From Spirulina sp. SIO3F2 (GTDB lineage Bacteria > Cyanobacteriota > Cyanobacteriia > Cyanobacteriales > Spirulinaceae), in NCBI GenBank assembly GCA_010672165.1, contig JAAHHN010000049.1, forward strand, positions 1-35,362: a DNA stretch of 35,362 bases. Reading direction: 5' to 3'. The notes beneath the pieces were generated by a model, which worked only from the letters and a program-made list of their open reading frames with translations, was not told the DNA's origin and did no database searches. A program made the translations under genes and the position numbers. Numbering within the stretch: the first letter of the stretch is position 1; every line of letters starts with the position of its first letter. This document shows positions 1-7,930 of the stretch, piece by piece.

Positions 1-111
1 CACAAAACTCAGCGTAACGTCAAAACGCTTGGCTATGTTTCTTTGGGACATGCCTGTACTTTGCCACGTATCTATTATCTTTTTACGGAAATCTAGCGAA
101 TATGCCTTCAT
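1..111 (-). CDS. IS630-family transposase, N-terminal fragment (cut by window edge)
   Basis: The minus strand encodes 37 residues from an ATG at 111 to the window edge, starting MKAYSLDFRKKIIDTW and continuing with a helix-turn-helix (MSQRNIAKRFDVT). This is the usual opening of IS630-type transposases, whose N-terminal HTH binds the element's ends while a DDE catalytic domain lies further downstream. The catalytic part is outside the window, so I cannot tell whether the gene is intact. A purine-rich stretch (AGGTAAGCG) precedes the ATG. The transposase points away from recJ. Confidence 0.85.
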   Translation of the reverse strand, partial: MKAYSLDFRKKIIDTWQSTGMSQRNIAKRFDVTLSFV

Positions 112-182
112 CGCTTACCTCTATTCACTTTCTACCAATATAGCCGTACCTCATATTTGTGGAAAAGGCTATAGCAGTACCC
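112..182. mobile_element. Probable terminal region of the IS630-like element
   Basis: The stretch between the transposase start and recJ should hold one end of the insertion sequence. It contains two near-identical 12-mers, TATAGCCGTACC at about 140 and TATAGCAGTACC at about 171, 31 bases apart, which could be subterminal transposase-binding repeats. The exact outer boundary is not proven because the other end lies outside the window. IS630/Tc1 elements insert at TA, and several TA dinucleotides occur here. Confidence 0.45.
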
Positions 183-224
183 AATGGCTAAGATAGTATA
201 GAAATATTTATCGCTCCCAACGCC

Positions 225-2531
225 ATGCAAACCCAATGGCAACTCCCTGAACCTGCCCATCTGCCCCCTGAATTCCTCGCCCAGGTGCAGCACTATTGCC
301 AGCCCCCCGCCACAGGTGAATTTGCTGCCCAACTGCTCTGGCAACGGGGTATCCGAACCGCCGCCCAGCTTAAAGACTTTCTGGATGTGCCCGCCTATCA
401 ACCCCGAAGCGCGATCGCGTTTGGGGCAGAAATCACCCAAGCCGTTGCCCGCATCCAACAAGCCCGCAACGCCCAGGAAAACGTCACGATTTGGGGCGAC
501 TTTGACGCCGATGGGGTGACGTCTACTGCGGTGCTCTGGGACGGGCTGGGGCAATTCTTCACACCCGAGACCCAACTGGACTATTACATCCCTCACCGCG
601 AAAAGGAATCCCATGGACTGAACAATGCCGGGATTGAGCGGCTGGCGGCTCAGGGCACACAACTGATTATCACCTGCGACACGGGCAGCACAAACCTGAG
701 CGAGATTGATTATGCTCAGAGCTTGGGGATTGACATCATCGTCACCGACCATCACACCCTGCCCCCCGATCGCCCCAACGTTGTGGCCATTATCAACCCG
801 CGCTATCTAGAAACCGAGCATCCTCTTTATCATCTCTCGGGCGTCGGCGTGGCTTATAAATTTATGGAAGCCCTGTACGAAGCCTTTCCCGGTGTGCCCA
901 GCCAACCCCTAGAAGAACTGTTGGATTTGGTGGCGATCGGCTTGATTGCGGACTTGGTGAAACTACAAGGCGACTGTCGCTATTTAGCTCAACAGGGGAT
1001 CTCGCAACTCAAGAAACAGGTTAACCCCGAAACGGCTACCCGTCCCGGCGTCGCCAAGTTATTGGAACTCTGCAAACGGACGGGCGATCGCCCCACGGAT
1101 ATTTCTTTTGGGGTTGGGCCCCGGATTAATGCAGTGAGCCGCATCTATGGCGATGCCCACTTTTGTGTGGAATTGCTCACGAGCCGCGATCGCGCCCGTT
1201 GTGAAGAACTCGCCCTCAAAGCGGAACTCGCCAACAGTCGTCGCAAAGAAACCCAAAAGCGCACCCTCGACGCCGTACAAAAACAGCTTGAGCAAGTGGA
1301 TCTCTCCACCACAAATGTGATCGTCCTGGCCGACCCCCAATGGTCAACGGGCGTGCTCGGGTTGGTGGCAGGGCAGATTGCTCAAGACTACGGCCGGCCC
1401 ACAGTGCTACTGACAATCGCCCCCGATGGATATGCCAAAGGCTCAGCGCGATCGACCCACAGCATTGATCTCTACGAGTTGGTCTATTCACAGCGGCATC
1501 TGTTGCACCGTTTTGGCGGCCACCCGTTCGCAGCGGGCCTAAGTCTGCGATCGGAGCATTTGCCCCTGTTTGTGGAGGGAATCAATCAGGAGTTGCGGCG
1601 TTACCTGCCTGACCCGGAGCAGCTTGTGCCGATCGTCACGGCTGATCTTGCCGTAACGGTGCAGGACTTGGGTCAGGCCCTGTTTAAAGATTTCAATCTG
1701 CTCGAACCCTGTGGTATGAGCAACCCTGTACCACGTCTGCTGCTGCGCAACTGTTGGTTCGACAATCTTCAAAACCGCAATATTAAAGATTCGCGGGGCC
1801 AAAAGCTGAAATATCTCAAAACCACATTTCGGCTCTGTGATGCCACCTGTAAGGCGGGCTTTCCGGGCATTTGGTGGGGTCATAACAAGGATGAACTCAA
1901 TCCGGAGCAGCGCTATGACGCGATCGTCGAGTTAGACTACAACACCTATAGCAATCAATACGAGGTGCGTCTGATTGAAGTGCGCCCCACCGCCTCAGCG
2001 ATGGTCTACGATTTGCAAACGCTCCAGGACTCATTGCTCGATTGGCGGGAGCAACTCCCTCTCGCCACCTCACCCTGTGTTGAATTGGAGAAATGCCCCC
2101 AGAGTTGGGATGATTTACACCAAGCTCTCCGCCACGCCACCCAGCAGCAGCAGCCCCTCGCGTTGAATTATCGAGAGCCAACCCCCCCCGCCCCAGATCC
2201 AACCTGGCAAACCCTGGTGGGTGTGGCGAAATATCTCCAACGCACAGGGGAAACAGCAACCTTTGCACAACTCCAGGCCCAACTGAACCTCGATCGCACC
2301 CTTCTAACCCAAGGCTTGGATTTGTTGCAAGTCTTAGGCTTTTCGCTCAAACAAGAGGCGGGTCGAGTGCAAGTGTTGGGTTGGCAAGCGCCTGAATCGG
2401 GGACTGATGTGGATGAATTGATCGCGCGGTTTGAGGGGGCGATCGCAGAAGCCCAGTTTCGGCAGCGCTATTTTGCTCAGGTTCCGCTGGAGACGCTACG
2501 ACAGCAGTTGGTGATCGCGGCGCGGGCGTGA
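225..2531 (+). CDS. recJ: Single-stranded-DNA-specific exonuclease RecJ
   Basis: This 768-residue protein is a DHH/DHHA1 phosphoesterase. RecJ degrades single-stranded DNA 5' to 3' and works in RecF-pathway recombination, mismatch repair and base-excision repair in the cytoplasm. Visible motifs are GDFDADGVTS (residues 91-100, metal-binding motif I), CDTGS (151-155), VTDHHTLP with the DHH signature at 175-177, GPRINAVSR (298-306), SARS (407-410) and HRFGGHPFAAG (428-438) of the DHHA1 domain. It is longer than the roughly 577-residue E. coli enzyme, the extra part being a C-terminal OB-like and variable region, as is common in cyanobacteria. The ATG at 225 has no strong ribosome-binding site. 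Only about 45 bases separate it from the IS end, so its promoter may overlap or derive from the insertion. Confidence 0.95.
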   Translation: MQTQWQLPEPAHLPPEFLAQVQHYCQPPATGEFAAQLLWQRGIRTAAQLKDFLDVPAYQPRSAIAFGAEITQAVARIQQARNAQENVTIWGDFDADGVTSTAVLWDGLGQFFTPETQLDYYIPHREKESHGLNNAGIERLAAQGTQLIITCDTGSTNLSEIDYAQSLGIDIIVTDHHTLPPDRPNVVAIINPRYLETEHPLYHLSGVGVAYKFMEALYEAFPGVPSQPLEELLDLVAIGLIADLVKLQGDCRYLAQQGISQLKKQVNPETATRPGVAKLLELCKRTGDRPTDISFGVGPRINAVSRIYGDAHFCVELLTSRDRARCEELALKAELANSRRKETQKRTLDAVQKQLEQVDLSTTNVIVLADPQWSTGVLGLVAGQIAQDYGRPTVLLTIAPDGYAKGSARSTHSIDLYELVYSQRHLLHRFGGHPFAAGLSLRSEHLPLFVEGINQELRRYLPDPEQLVPIVTADLAVTVQDLGQALFKDFNLLEPCGMSNPVPRLLLRNCWFDNLQNRNIKDSRGQKLKYLKTTFRLCDATCKAGFPGIWWGHNKDELNPEQRYDAIVELDYNTYSNQYEVRLIEVRPTASAMVYDLQTLQDSLLDWREQLPLATSPCVELEKCPQSWDDLHQALRHATQQQQPLALNYREPTPPAPDPTWQTLVGVAKYLQRTGETATFAQLQAQLNLDRTLLTQGLDLLQVLGFSLKQEAGRVQVLGWQAPESGTDVDELIARFEGAIAEAQFRQRYFAQVPLETLRQQLVIAARA

Positions 2532-2692
2532 TTTGGCTCACAGTGGGGCAAGGGAGGCGATCGCTTCCCCTTAGCTACATGCATCAGTGTTCAACTCTAC
2601 GATGTTCACAATGGAGGGTGTCACCCCATCACGGAGAAGTTGAAGCAGATTCGGGATACTGGGAACTGTAGAGAGAGACGCCCAACCCACCC

Positions 2693-2887
2693 ATGCCCCA
2701 ACTTCAACTTATCCCTGGTTCCATCGCTGCGATTCTTGCAGATTCTGCGCAGACCAAGACGTTAACTGAAGCTGACCGTTACGGTTTGTTGGCAGCTATC
2801 CTCACCGAAGAGATTGAAGAGGATGAACGTCGTGCAATTGACCGCATTCTTCGTTCAGTGAATCGTGGGCGGTTGGCCATTGATTAG
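2693..2887 (+). CDS. Conserved small cyanobacterial protein (64 aa), function unknown
   Basis: A 64-residue acidic, soluble, probably helical protein starting MPQLQLIPGSIAAIL. It resembles a small protein I recall from many cyanobacteria whose role is unknown. A helix-rich C-terminal half (EEIEEDERRAIDRILRSV) carries an acidic cluster followed by basic residues. It has no signal peptide or membrane segment. It lies 161 bases after recJ in the same direction and ends 52 bases before a strong terminator, so it closes this transcription unit. I see no catalytic motif and assign no function. Confidence 0.7.
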   Translation: MPQLQLIPGSIAAILADSAQTKTLTEADRYGLLAAILTEEIEEDERRAIDRILRSVNRGRLAID

Positions 2888-2939
2888 GTTTTAAAAATTC
2901 AGTTTTTCAGCTCTCTCTATCTCCTCCTCAATAATGAGC

Positions 2940-2966
2940 AACCCAGCTTAACGGCTGGGTTTTCTT
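2940..2966 (+). terminator. Rho-independent terminator after the 64-residue gene
   Basis: A perfect 8-base stem AACCCAGC (2940-2947) pairs with GCTGGGTT (2954-2961) across a 6-base loop and runs into TTTTCTTTT. It is oriented to stop plus-strand transcripts from recJ and the 64-residue gene. The opposite side lacks a T-run, so it should not stop minus-strand transcripts efficiently. Confidence 0.9.
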
Positions 2967-2981
2967 TTGGAAGTTTTTACT

Positions 2982-3593
2982 TCACTGAACTGATATAGCG
3001 ATGCTCCTTGCTGTATCCTCAAGTGAATCAGATGGATGAGGATTAATGGGTCGCCAATATCCACCGACAAAGAAGCTACCCTCACGAGACTTAACAAAAG
3101 TACCAAACTCATTGAATTCAAAGATCAAACTATTGCTTTCACCTCTCAAGACGCGACCTTTGATAGTTAATTCATAAGGAGCAGACGGAGAAATCTTGAT
3201 AGTCTCTATAGGGTCTGTGCTGCTTGGCAGCTGATAAGGGGCGTAAAAATCATTATCCTCGAAATCTGCTTCATTTCCAATCGAAGCACGGAGAAACAAT
3301 CTGAATGACTTGCTGCGATCTTGATAGAGTCGAATTGTTGTAGTTTCTTCTGGTAGTATAGTGGCGACTAAAGTGGTGTCATCACCAGCCTGATATTCTG
3401 CTTTATCTGCTCTAATTGTTAGTGTATGTGGAAAAAACACATCAAAATCCGATTGATCAACAATCAATAAGTTATAGAGGAGTTTCGTACAACTTTTAGG
3501 AGATGGAGCCAAGAATATACAGGTTTTAAACACAATGATTACCACTTGGCTGATTAGAAATGATGAAATCGTGATAATCAGTAGCTTTTTCAT
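2982..3593 (-). CDS. Membrane-anchored or exported protein of unknown function
   Basis: The 203-residue protein begins MKKLLIITISSFLISQVV, a basic N-terminus followed by one hydrophobic segment (about residues 4-23), so it should be exported or anchored with the rest outside the cytoplasm. A longer 215-residue reading from a TTG at 3629 is possible, but the ATG at 3593 gives the better signal peptide. The mature part is rich in beta-type sequence (TLTIRADKAEYQAGDDTTLVAT, about residues 73-94), reminiscent of Ig-like extracellular domains, but I do not recognise a family. Base composition is more AT-rich than in neighbouring genes, which may mean later acquisition. It converges with the recJ unit. 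Confidence 0.6.
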   Translation of the reverse strand: MKKLLIITISSFLISQVVIIVFKTCIFLAPSPKSCTKLLYNLLIVDQSDFDVFFPHTLTIRADKAEYQAGDDTTLVATILPEETTTIRLYQDRSKSFRLFLRASIGNEADFEDNDFYAPYQLPSSTDPIETIKISPSAPYELTIKGRVLRGESNSLIFEFNEFGTFVKSREGSFFVGGYWRPINPHPSDSLEDTARSIAISVQ

Positions 3594-3666
3594 AACTCTA
3601 TTAAATAGGAATTGAAATGGAAATCTCAAGCAAGCATTTCCACTTGCCTGAGTTTTTCCATTCCGC

Positions 3667-4530
3667 CTAAGCCACAGCTAACCCCACACCTTGCTGCTGG
3701 CGCTCGTGCTCAACCGTGAAAATGTTGGCATAGAGATTGGCGATGATCTGCTTGCCCGTTTGGGTTACATTCAAATAATCCAACCCCTCCGTGACACAAG
3801 GTCTTACCACATTCCAGTAGAAGCCAGGGAAGCCAGCCCGCAGATCATCAGCGTGGGCATAACCCAGAGCGCGATCGGCTCCCGTTTCCACAAACTCTCT
3901 AAACAAGCCCGGTAGCTTTTGCAAGTAGCGGGGGTCAGCCAGTTGACCCAACAGATCAGCCGCCCGCATCAAACCAGGGTAGGTATGGGTTTGGGCATGA
4001 AGCTCATCCTGGGGTGCAGGGAAGCGGGTTAGCTCGATGTTTTGCTGGAGCCGAGCCACATCGATCAAGAAGTGGTTGTCAAACCGCTCAGCAACAAATT
4101 GCTTACCGCGATCGACGTGGTGTGGGGTCAAGCTCGCATCCGTTGCTCCCGGTTGGAGCTGGATCAACGCATCTTGAATGCCGGTGCTATAGAGTCGCTG
4201 TCCAGGCTGATCGCCCCCGCAGAGGCCTTTCACATAGCCAATATCATGGCAGAGCAAAGAAAGGATGCAGTGGAGCCAATCTTCCGGTGTAACACCGCCC
4301 TCACGGATATGCTTGCCGCGCAGGATTTCTTGGCCAGTCAGCGTTACCAATACGGTGTGCTCCACATCGTGGTAAGCTGCATCACTCTGGGCAATGCTTT
4401 CGAGCGCCATTTGGGCCGCCCAAGCTAAAATTTCAGCGTAGTCAGCCTTGAGGCTGCCGTAGGTGTTGCGATACCCAGCGTGAAGTTCACGGGCGCAGTA
4501 TTCAATGGTGGTTGCAATCATGTTAAACAT
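3667..4530 (-). CDS. HD-domain metal-dependent phosphohydrolase
   Basis: This 287-residue cytoplasmic protein has HD-superfamily signatures: YHDVEHT (residues 53-59), SLLCHDIGYVKG (91-102) with the paired H95-D96, and a later conserved aspartate in MRAADLLGQ (D192). HD proteins hydrolyse phosphomonoesters or phosphodiesters, including nucleotides and signalling nucleotides; the substrate here cannot be told. I chose the ATG at 4530 because GGAGG lies six bases upstream of it. The ATG at 4545 would place that ribosome-binding site inside the gene. The gene follows purH on the same strand after 235 bases. That gap contains two copies of TTATGAGGTTT on the minus strand. Confidence 0.8.
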   Translation of the reverse strand: MFNMIATTIEYCARELHAGYRNTYGSLKADYAEILAWAAQMALESIAQSDAAYHDVEHTVLVTLTGQEILRGKHIREGGVTPEDWLHCILSLLCHDIGYVKGLCGGDQPGQRLYSTGIQDALIQLQPGATDASLTPHHVDRGKQFVAERFDNHFLIDVARLQQNIELTRFPAPQDELHAQTHTYPGLMRAADLLGQLADPRYLQKLPGLFREFVETGADRALGYAHADDLRAGFPGFYWNVVRPCVTEGLDYLNVTQTGKQIIANLYANIFTVEHERQQQGVGLAVA

Positions 4531-4765
4531 AACGAGCCTCCGCATCGCTGGGGTTCACTGTTGAGAGTGGGCCGGTGGGCGCTTGTCGCCTGTGCTTGAT
4601 TCCCTACAGTTATTAGTGTCGCGCGATCGCCATTTTGACGGAACCAGAAAACCTCATAACTTTTGCACAAGCGTGAAGACGACGCACAGGTGTGCAGATT
4701 GAGCCAGATCACAAACTGTCTGTGCCTGGCCCCATCGCCTCACCAAACCTCATAAAACCTCACCC

Positions 4766-6295
4766 TTAATGCAAGAAGTGACGCATCCCCGTCAAAACCA
4801 TCACCACCCCCAACTCATTGGCCGCCGCGATCGACTCCTTATCTCGAATTGAGCCGCCCGGTTGCACGATCGTGGTAATCCCCGCCGCTGCTGCTGTTCG
4901 CACCGAATCATCAAAGGGGAAAAAGCCATCGCTAGCCAGGCAAGCCCCCTGAGCCGTCTCACCCGCCTGCTCTAGAGCAATCTTCGCTGCGCCCACTCGG
5001 TTCATCTGCCCAGCACCCACACCCACGGTGGTGCGATCGCGCGTGATCACAATCGCGTTGGACTTCACATGCTTGGCCACCCGCCACGCAAATGCCAGTT
5101 CAGCTAACTGTGCCTCGGTGGGTTGCTTTTCGGTAACCACCTGCCAGTTTTCTGGATTGTCCACTGCATCATCGCTAGCTTGGACGAGCAGCCCCCCTGC
5201 GATCGCCTTGATCGTTTCCTTTGGCCCGGTGAGAAGATCGGGGAGCAACAAAACCCGTAGCTTAGACTTCTTGCGCAAAATCTCCTGCGCTTCCGGTTCG
5301 CAGCCCGGTGCAATCACACATTCAAGGAACGTCTTTTTCAGCGCCTGGGCGGTGGGGACATCAATGGGACGATTAAGCGCGACGATGCCGCCAAACGCAG
5401 AGATGGAATCAGCGTTAAAGGCGCGTTCATAGGCCGTGGCTAGAGTATCTGCTACCGCCACGCCGCAGGGATTGGTGTGTTTGAGTACTGCCGCCGCCGG
5501 ATCACCCTCAGCGAATTCGGCAATAATCCGACGAGCCGCTTCGAGATCAACCAGATTGTTATAGCTGAGTTCCTTACCCTGAAGCTTTTCGGCCGTTGAC
5601 CAACCCTCAGCCTTCGTCTGATACCAGGTGGCGTCCTGATGAGGGTTTTCGCCGTAGCGGAGGGTTTGCAAGGGGGTGGCGCTGAGGGTGAAGGGGGCAG
5701 GCGTTTCCGTTAGTCCACTAAAGTAGTTGGTGATGGCGCGATCGTAGGCTGCCGTCATTGTAAAGGCTTCAAGCGCTCGGGCACGGCGGAAGTCTGGTGA
5801 TGCAGCGCCCTGGTTTTCCCGGAGTTCTGTTAGATAGTTGTCATACTGCCCAGGGTTGCAGAGCACCGTCAGGTGAGCATGGTTCTTGGCGGCTGCTCGC
5901 AAGAGGGTCGGGCCACCAATATCAATCTTTTCAATTGCAGCTTCGACTGTGACATCCGGCTGGGCGATCGTCGCTTCAAAGGGGTAAAGATTCACCACAA
6001 CTAGATCTAGAGGGCGAATATCGTTAGCCTGCAACTGTTCGAGATCGCTGGCTAAATCCTGACGGGCGAGGATGCCGCCGTGAATGCGTGGATGCAAGGT
6101 TTTAACTCGGCCGCCCAAGATTTCTGGTGATCCGGTGTAATCACTGACTGTGGTTACGGTTAAACCGGCTGCCTGGAGGGCTTTCGCTGTTCCCCCACTA
6201 CTGAGTAACTCATAGTCAAATTCTTCCACTAAGGCCCGTGCCAGTTCCACCACACCTTGTTTATCACTTACACTCAGCAGCGCCAATTTTGCCAT
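4766..6295 (-). CDS. purH: Bifunctional AICAR formyltransferase / IMP cyclohydrolase
   Basis: PurH (509 residues) catalyses the last two steps of de novo purine synthesis: formylation of AICAR with 10-formyl-tetrahydrofolate, then ring closure to IMP. The N-terminal MGS-like cyclohydrolase domain is seen from LLSVSDKQGV through LSSGGTAKAL and KTLHPRIHGGIL (65-76). The C-terminal transformylase domain holds the KHTNPCG motif (272-278), whose K272 and H273 correspond to the catalytic pair, and ends near VVMVLTGMRHFLH. Length is normal for the family, which is usually about 510-530 residues. The ATG at 6295 is preceded by a purine-rich AAGTAAGAAAC. The gene is divergent from the PPC-domain gene across 281 bases holding both promoters. 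Confidence 0.96.
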   Translation of the reverse strand: MAKLALLSVSDKQGVVELARALVEEFDYELLSSGGTAKALQAAGLTVTTVSDYTGSPEILGGRVKTLHPRIHGGILARQDLASDLEQLQANDIRPLDLVVVNLYPFEATIAQPDVTVEAAIEKIDIGGPTLLRAAAKNHAHLTVLCNPGQYDNYLTELRENQGAASPDFRRARALEAFTMTAAYDRAITNYFSGLTETPAPFTLSATPLQTLRYGENPHQDATWYQTKAEGWSTAEKLQGKELSYNNLVDLEAARRIIAEFAEGDPAAAVLKHTNPCGVAVADTLATAYERAFNADSISAFGGIVALNRPIDVPTAQALKKTFLECVIAPGCEPEAQEILRKKSKLRVLLLPDLLTGPKETIKAIAGGLLVQASDDAVDNPENWQVVTEKQPTEAQLAELAFAWRVAKHVKSNAIVITRDRTTVGVGAGQMNRVGAAKIALEQAGETAQGACLASDGFFPFDDSVRTAAAAGITTIVQPGGSIRDKESIAAANELGVVMVLTGMRHFLH

Positions 6296-6576
6296 TGTTT
6301 CTTACTTTCTCGTTGCACGACCTGGCTATTATGCCATAGGGCTGACGTCTAGGGGGCATTGTCAAAATCATCCTCAAAGCCTTAGGGGATAAGCGATCGA
6401 GTCGCTCTATGCAAGGACTATCAACAGCGCTATGGCTAAGCTTTGACCTTCATATTAATGACCGCCCTCACTCTTCGAAAGAAAGTGTTAAGGCTTACTG
6501 TGAAGAGTCCCTATATGCTGATGGGCTAGGCCATAATTGATGAGAGTGAAACTTCGGCAATTCAAGAGGAATTTGA

Positions 6577-7068
6577 ATGAGTATCGTGAGATATCAGCAA
6601 CTGCTCCTTGTGGGAGCGTTGGTTTGTGGTGGAATAAACCTAACCCTAGCAAAACCAGCCTTGTCTTGTAGTACAAAACAGCTCAGCAGTACTCAGACTA
6701 GTCGCATTAAGCATGACTGCCTGCGAACGGCAATTTCCTCCGGTCAGGATCAGCAGGATACCCTCACTGAAAACGATATTCCCACAGGCGATGGTGGGTT
6801 CTTCCGGGATTACGAAGTCCAACTCCAGGCAGGTGACAATGTGGCTATTGATCTGGTCTCCAATGAATTTGACCCGATCGTCTCGTTAATCAAATTCGAT
6901 GGTACACCGATTGGTGATAACGATGATTCGCCGGAAGGGACCACAGATTCTCTGTTGTTTGTGCGCATCAAAGAAAGTGGTGCTTATATTGTGCGGGTTC
7001 GATCTTTTGGTGAAACAGGCGGTGGTGCGTTTACCTTAACCGTGACACGGCTTGCACCTGTGGATTAG
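6577..7068 (+). CDS. Secreted PPC-domain (pre-peptidase C-terminal) protein
   Basis: The 163-residue product has a signal peptide (MSIVRYQQLLLVGALVCGG, cleavage probably near residue 30) and then one PPC-like beta-sandwich domain. Diagnostic segments are YEVQLQAGDNVAIDLVSNEFDP, where an aromatic/charged strand is followed by the FDP turn, then DNDDSPEGTTDSLLF and GAYIVRVRSFGETGGGAFTLTV. PPC domains usually sit at the C-terminus of secreted peptidases; here the domain stands alone, so an accessory or binding role outside the cytoplasm is likely. AAGAGGAA lies 6-13 bases upstream of the ATG. The stop codon is three bases before the next gene, so the two are probably co-transcribed. Confidence 0.8.
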   Translation: MSIVRYQQLLLVGALVCGGINLTLAKPALSCSTKQLSSTQTSRIKHDCLRTAISSGQDQQDTLTENDIPTGDGGFFRDYEVQLQAGDNVAIDLVSNEFDPIVSLIKFDGTPIGDNDDSPEGTTDSLLFVRIKESGAYIVRVRSFGETGGGAFTLTVTRLAPVD

Positions 7069-7071
7069 AGC

Positions 7072-7554
7072 GTGAGTTTGCATTTCAAACCCTGGCATTG
7101 GCAACAGATTTGCATCCATGCTGAGCTGGTCTATCCCGAAGAATGTTGTGGGTTGCTGCTGGGTCAGCGAGATACGATGGGCAATCCTCAGCTCGAAGTG
7201 GTTTGGCCGACCCATAATACTTGGGATAATGTCCAACAAGTTGACCTAGCTGCGATCGCAGGCGAAGAGCGAACTGGAGCGCGATCGCGCAATTTTGCGA
7301 TCGCGCCCGTTGACTTACTACAAGCCCAACGCATCGCGCGGGGACAAAGCTGGGACATTCTGGGCATCTATCATTCCCATCCGGATTACCCCGCCCAACC
7401 GTCCGATTTTGATCGCGCGATCGCCTGGGAACAATATCTTTACCTAATTGTGTCAGTTCGAGATGGACAAATTGAAAGGGGCCGAATGTGGCAGCTAGAT
7501 TTGACTCGAACTTTTCAGGAACTTGATCTAAACATCATTCAATCTCCAACTTGA
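7072..7554 (+). CDS. JAMM/MPN-type zinc metallopeptidase (M67 family)
   Basis: A 160-residue cytoplasmic protein with a complete JAMM active site: glutamate E23 or E24 in PEECCGLLLG, then H101-S-H103-P with SxxD (S111, D114) in IYHSHPDYPAQPSDFD. Bacterial relatives remove ubiquitin-like sulfur-carrier extensions or cleave cysteine from CysO-type carriers, so a role in sulfur-carrier processing is plausible; no carrier gene is nearby to confirm it. The start is GTG at 7072, directly after the PPC gene; no better upstream start fits. The last 20 bases overlap the convergent STAS gene. Four HIP1 octamers fall inside it, two of them forming an inverted pair at 7281-7304. Confidence 0.87.
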   Translation: MSLHFKPWHWQQICIHAELVYPEECCGLLLGQRDTMGNPQLEVVWPTHNTWDNVQQVDLAAIAGEERTGARSRNFAIAPVDLLQAQRIARGQSWDILGIYHSHPDYPAQPSDFDRAIAWEQYLYLIVSVRDGQIERGRMWQLDLTRTFQELDLNIIQSPT

Positions 7555-7888
7555 GGTTGGGTAAAAACTTCTTTAAATTCCTCAGAGATTTACCTTGCCA
7601 AGGCATTTCGTTAGAACCCACCACAACCAATTGCACACCCTCTTTTTTGCGTAAGGCTAATACAAATTTGGAGAGCATGCTGATTCCAGAACTATTGAGG
7701 AACGACAATTGACGCAGATCAAGGGTCATCTGAGCAGGAGCGTCAGCTACGACAGCATAGAGCAAATCATGAATGGGCCCATAGTCTTTCACTCCGGACA
7801 AGGCGAGCTTGCCCTGAAACTGAATCGTCACAGTTTCCTGATTATATTGAACTGAATAATTGTCACCTTTGATTTCCTGACCCGTCAT
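7535..7888 (-). CDS. STAS-domain anti-sigma factor antagonist
   Basis: This 117-residue protein is a single STAS domain of the SpoIIAA/RsbV type. The key segment FLNSSGISML (residues 63-72) carries the serine normally phosphorylated by an anti-sigma kinase (S66 by position), with asparagine where aspartate usually precedes it. In partner switching, dephosphorylated antagonist binds the anti-sigma factor and frees the sigma factor or another target. The gene immediately follows the SpoIIE phosphatase, its expected activator. I chose the ATG at 7888. A TTG at 7927, three bases after the upstream stop codon, would add 13 residues and cannot be excluded. Its 3' end overlaps the JAMM gene by 20 bases, tail to tail. 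Confidence 0.87.
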   Translation of the reverse strand: MTGQEIKGDNYSVQYNQETVTIQFQGKLALSGVKDYGPIHDLLYAVVADAPAQMTLDLRQLSFLNSSGISMLSKFVLALRKKEGVQLVVVGSNEMPWQGKSLRNLKKFLPNLKLEIE

Positions 7889-7930
7889 AATTTCTTGTGC
7901 TCTTGTCGTGAGAAGCGGTTTCTGCAAACG

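Noticed and set aside
132-755. 207-residue minus-strand open frame opposite recJ
   Set aside because: It lies antisense to a certain gene, has no family features, and starts in the region beside the IS; a shadow of recJ.
4042-4428. 128-residue plus-strand frame opposite the HD-domain gene
   Set aside because: Antisense shadow; the HD motifs on the other strand are clear.
4518-4712. 64-residue minus-strand frame upstream of the HD-domain gene
   Set aside because: It overlaps the HD gene start and its ribosome-binding site and has no recognisable content.
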